DNA from: Galbula dea
Lineage: Eukaryota > Chordata > Aves > Piciformes > Galbulidae
Direction of reading: 5' to 3'
Length of the DNA: 64,000 nt
Assembly (NCBI GenBank): GCA_013399015.1
Contig: VWZX01009107.1
Coordinates: 1 to 64,000 of the forward strand
The position numbers and the translations under genes were made by a program. Of the stretch, positions 55,501 through 61,500 are shown one piece after another. The stretch's first letter is position 1, and each line of letters opens with the position of its first letter. The notes beneath the pieces are model-generated. The model did no database searches, was not told the origin of the DNA, and saw only the letters and a program-made list of their open reading frames with translations.

Positions 55501-58500
55501 TGGTATTGGCTACAAAGGCAACTGAATATCCTCTGCACAACCACTCAAAGAGCATTTACAGGCCTGTAATCATCTACAGCAGAGACTTAAAATAATAAAC
55601 ATGCTCCATATCCAAAACAATACTTGAAAAAGCCTTCAGACATAACATTTCATGATACATTATAGCAGTGCACAGCAACACTGTGTCATTTAGGTTCCCA
55701 GACCAATATGCTTTGAATTTCTCCAGTAGAATGTCTGCAGTATACTAAACAAGCAGAACTGAAGTTTAAGTCAACTTGTTAACCTTTCAGAAATCATTAA
55801 GAAAAAACTGTCAAGTAATATTCATGCATAACAGCTTAAGAATAAGAAGCCTACTTCATGAACTTTTGCACTTTTTAGCTACCTGCCTGACCAAGATGAG
55901 TTTCAGATACCAGTACCCTTGCACATTCAGAAAGGAAGGCATTCTGCAGCATCTGAACAGACACTATTGAAAGGATAGCTATTATTAACCAATATAATAC
56001 ATAACATCAATATCTAGCTCTTATACAGCACAACACAAAGCTTCACTGTAAGTTAGGAGGTCAATAACCAAAGCATTTTGATAGCAGTGTCTCACAGAAT
56101 CATTATGGTGAAAATGTATCAAATGTATCAAAGCTTTTTTTTTCTAAAGAAGTCATACTCCAGAAAGAAGAATGTCACTAAGTAAACTCAGCACTTCAAT
56201 TCCAATTGGAAAAGCACTAGAATACCCCCAAGAAGGAAGTTCTAGAGAGAAGCACAAAGTATTCACATCTGAAATACAGGACAGTGACACTATACAGTCC
56301 CATAGGATTACACAAGACAGTGCTTCTACAGCATCAAGTCATTTCCCACCACCACTCTGCACCTATTGATTGGATGGAAAGGCCAAGTGATTTAGATTTA
56401 CAGGAGTAGAAATGCAACTAAAAGAAAAATTAAATGACCATCACCAACAATTTGTCATTTAGAAGGGGAAAAAAATGGAGGAACACACATCTACATCAAG
56501 AGAAGTGCTAAAGAGTTGTAGCAGATGGTAAGGAAAGGTGGATGGAGCACATGGAAAAGGAGTAAAGGGCAATTTGGCAAATTGGCACCAACCACAAAAA
56601 ATACCTGAATAAAAGGTGGATGTGTTCAGTTCCATCAGAGTCTCTTTCCAATTACTGTACCAAGGAACACTAGCTTTAACTGAGCGATCTGATAGAAAAA
56701 ACATGATATTATTACACTAAAAAGGGTCAGGTGCAAACACTATTGGCTTTTACACTCTGGTGGCATGAAGCAGAAAATCTACACCATGCAAGTCCATCAG
56801 GGCTTGAAGACATTTGATTCCAGCTAACCTTAACCATGAACATTTCAGGCTTCTCAACATTTGATAGAGTACTTTAATAAAATTCAATATTAATTTCTGG
56901 GTCAGCTTGAATTCTGGCCTTGAATAAAAATGGAAATCTATAAAGTAATAAAGAATTAAGGTATATTCAGATAGTATTTCTATTTTTCTAGTTGGAAAAC
57001 ATTAAAAAAGGAAAATACTGTAGGATACTAATTTCTGAGATTTCTCAGCCTGTAGTAGTACAATTAAAGTAACTGATGTTAGCTGCTGAAAGTGGTTGCC
57101 CCAACACTCTCCTTTATCTCCAACATATTCCTGCATTGCAGCATGCCAGCTTTAGCACTGTGCAGTCCTGAACAAACATAGCCAGAGAAGTGATCCAGTT
57201 GAAAACTTATCTGAGAGAAGAGAAAAAAAAAATGAAGTCTCTGGTGAGAGTAGCAGGCATGGCTGAACAAAAGCACCCCTTCAGCAATCAACCAGGTCTC
57301 TCAGTACAAGATTATGGAACTATGAGACTATTAAACAACAAGTGGAAGAAGGATTACAAACAATTAAACCAATTCACCCCAGGAGTTCCAAAACTTCCCT
57401 ACAAAAAAGAGCAGGATCATGGTCCCAGTGCCAGAAACACTCAGCCATGAGGTTTTTTTAAACAATGTTTGTGTCTACCTTCAAAACAGACTGCACTTGA
57501 TCATTATTAAAGATTAGGAAATGTGTTTTACTAGTGCTATCCTAGAAAACTCAATTTGCCAAAAGAAAGAGCAAATTAGAGAACAGATTAGAGTATCTTA
57601 CATTTCCATGCCAAATACTAGGTTTTGCTGCCAGGAATGAATGCTTCCATTGGTTCTCAATAAAATGCTCTAACAAAGTTGAAAAGAGTAAGTTACTTAG
57701 GAAATACTCAGTTTTCTAAGCAGAGAAGGAACTCTACCTGACAAGCTAGGGACTTCCTCACATCCTCCTACAATGCAATGAGATTCAAGTTTCATTATCA
57801 AGAATACTGTGCCAGTATTTTGTGCTGCAGCCTTAAAACCAAGCACCATAAAATGAGAAAGTTGTTACATGACTTTGTCCTTCTGCATGATCTCAAACAG
57901 CTTATAGACCAATCCTTCTGTCAGATAGGCATATAGCCAGTCTGAATGGAAGCAAGATCCTAACCACTGAGAGACAGCAGCAAATAAAGAAGAGTTACTT
58001 TCTTCTGCAATGACACAGCATGGCTTGATAGAGCCAGTATTTTTCTTTCCTTCTTCCAACACTTCCCTTCTAAATTGAGTTCTTTAGAAATGTTATAGAA
58101 AAGCTTCCTCATTGAAACCATTCTGCTTTCTCAGCATCTTCCAATCTTCTACTTGAATTGAAGCAGACTTGCTCTCCAAAAAAAGAAATTCACCCAAAAA
58201 TGGCAGTTTCACCCATGTGACAGATAAACAGGGGCATGGAAACTGAACAACAACAACAACAAAAAAGAGTGCAGTTTCCAATAACTTTCAAAATTCAGAA
58301 TTTCCAGTCTCAAGTTGAGGATGTAGCTTTTAAATTAGGGATCAAAGATGTAGGATCACAAAGTTTATCATCATCACCACTTGGATAACATCTGTTACTA
58401 ATCTTCATGAAGTTTAAATAGGGCAATGCATACATGCTTTGAATTAAGTATGGACTCAAAGGCTTTAATGGATTAGGGTCTTAATTGGGAGGAGTTTAAT

Positions 58501-61500
58501 CTGCTCAGCTCTCAAGATCAGGTCTCAGTATTATTCACAATGCCTTATCACTTGAAGACCTAAAAAACAAAGAAATCTTAGAATATTCTAGCTATCTTGA
58601 CAATGAAATGGGAAGCACTTGAGTTTCATGGCAAAAAGAACACAAGAAAGAAGCAGACATCTCCCCCAAAATTTTTACCTTAAACTTTTTATGACAAATT
58701 TTGAACTCTATGGATTAAGCAATAAGTAAAAAGAAAAACAAAGATGCCAGGAGGACTAACTTCGACATAAAGCTGTACATAAGTAGCAACACTATAAGAA
58801 AGTCCTGACATTTCCTCAGCCCAGTGTAACAAGTCAGTAGATCAAGTTTGTAACAAGAAAACTTCTCTCAACTGATGAGCTATTAACACAACCAAAACAT
58901 CAGTATTTTCTACATTAAAGTAACATGAGGATTTAACACAAGTTCAGAAGAATTATAACATCAGGAAATACTAAGAATTAATTTCAACCACTTTGTTAAC
59001 ATTACATGTAAGAAACACTTTGGTAAATCTGAAATTTGAGTAGAAACTGCCTCACACTGATCAACTCTCAGCTATTTTAATACATGCCATGAAGTTTAAA
59101 TCAAGGCTAGAAACCTTAAGAGTAAATTCCAGTTTAAGTTATGAAAAAATACAAGACCATTACATACCACTAATGTTGAGATCATAATCTCCAGCTGTGA
59201 TCACATTAGCTACTAGTCCTTCTGCAGGCTGACTGACAGACACCACATCATGCAGCAGTTTGCGAACGGCAGCAGGCTGAGGGGGGTGAGTAACAATGTT
59301 GTTGACAGCAATCTTCAAATTCTTAATGATGTGAAGTTGATTGTTAGGATCTCTCATGTGAACTAAGAAAAAAAAGAGACAACTAAACAGGCTTTGTTGT
59401 GGAGTATAACAGAGTTCAAATAGTTACCATCAACTGTTATTTCTTTCTCTTTGAAGATTACTTTCTTCACTAAACCCTTCCAACATTAATTTTATATCAC
59501 AGCTCATAATACTTGAATATCAAAAAAGGAGTGGGGGGAAGGCAAGAATGAAAAATGACTTCATGTTCAACATTAGGTTCATCTAGGCAGACTGAGAAAA
59601 CACAGCACTGGATCTTAGCTTAAGAACATCCACTCAGAATAACAAAGCACTCAAAGTGCCCTGCACTGCTGCATCCCCTTCCTTGGGGAATGTACAACAT
59701 GCACAGAAAGCCTACAGTAACCACATATGGATTTCACATTAACACCTCATGTTCCAAGGAGTCACCAGTTTTCAAGAAAACCCCAGTACACTATAAATAG
59801 AATTCAAGAAATTTGACAGGGATAGCATATATTAGCTCATCCAAAATTAACATGTCCTTTCATTTTTTATGCTACAGTGTATCTTAAGTTTGTTTTGGTT
59901 TAAAGAAATTTAGAACTGCCCTGTTCTCCAAACACCATCACACAACTACCTTATCCTAAAACAATGTTATTGAAGTCATATTTCTTGAGTCACAAAGTTT
60001 GGTTAACATTCATCAATTAAAAATAAAGCCAATGTTAGTAACACCAGCATTCCTGATTTGCTTTTAAATGCTTGTTCAAAAACCAAAGCAAGTCTTATGA
60101 GTATTAAATATTGATTTCCCAACTATACAGGGGAGTCTTGCCTGGCAAGTAGTGGACTGCATGCAGACTCAAAAGAAAAATCCCATGGACCTAGTGCTTA
60201 TGACAGAACTACAAACAGTCAGCAAGCATGTGAGTTGGTGTGGAGAGGCTGCTTATTTGGAAGTGAAATAGACTGTTCCCAGTGAAAACAGTATTCCAAA
60301 AAAGTAACATTCATTATTAAAATAAGCCTTTAAAAGAGTGACACCAGCCTTCTGTTATTAGCACACAGTAACTTATGCTGCTTTGGCTTTGTGTTACTTA
60401 TCCAAAAAACCCAAATTTTCCTCCCATGAAGACCAGCTTCTCCAAGAAGGCTATCAGACAGAACACCACCAAAGAATCCCAAAGCCATGAAAGGAGTCAG
60501 TACCCAGCCTAAAGCACAAGGCACCCAAGTCCAGCAACATAATTAATGAACAATGGTTTTCACTGGAAGCTGAATTTCCATATAACTATGAAGATACAGA
60601 TAAGGGGCCTTTATTTTCTACATGTGTAAAAACACATCACAAGGAAATGTCACTTTTTTTCTTCAGTGATATGACAGCTTTTACTCCCTGAGTCCCTGCT
60701 TTTGCTCTGTTTTGATTGTTTTGTTGTTTCTCAGAAGTCTTAAGTCTCCAGAAAAGAAGAAAATGAAGGGATTGGGGTTGTTTCTTTGGTGGGGGTTTGT
60801 TTGGTTTTGGTTGGTTTGTTGGGTTTTTTTTACATTTCTAATTAAGGCCCAGCTCTGTGATCTTTTGACTAAAAGTTGTTAGGACTGCAATCTCTCTTCC
60901 ATCTTACAAAGCTACATTCTACCATAAGCAATAATTAGAGCTTCACATGACTTGGAAATGCAGAGCTCCCTTTGTAGAATCTTTGTGAAATTTGCTCCCT
61001 CAAGCCATCTGGTTTTCAAAAAAGTATTCAAGACACTTTCAGTTTCCAACAGACATTACAGTCCTGGTTGTGCTCTGATTTTTCATGTCATTTTCCCAAT
61101 TTCAAACCACAAGACAGTGGAGTGCAGGCAAGACACAGTACAGCTACAAAGACACCTGGTGTTTCCCTGTGCCCACAATACAGTCCTCACCTCCTTTGCA
61201 TTCTATTGTCACAAATCACTGTACAGCAAATACAGGGCAGCAGAAAGGAAAATTCATTTAACTTTTGCAGAAGTACAAAGGGCAGCTTATTTCTGAAGAG
61301 ATGAAATAGTGATCAACCCAATTTTACATTACAAATTGGATGCAACAGCCAGTAAAGACAGGAGTATGAATAAAAAAAAAAGGACAGCATTCCTTGCTCC
61401 CTTAAGAAAAACTGTGCTTAAAAGTGAAGACATCAGAACAATCCTAAGCAGTGAAACACAGAGTTGTGGAGGTGTGGGCATGTGCACACATTCTGCTATG

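Noticed and set aside
56093..56120. CR1-tail-like CACAGAATCATTATGG
   Set aside because: The resemblance ends after a dozen bases, compatible with chance.
57865..58062. 65-codon open frame as an extra TRAPPC8 exon
   Set aside because: It does not match TRAPPC8 and lacks suitable phase-1 splice boundaries.
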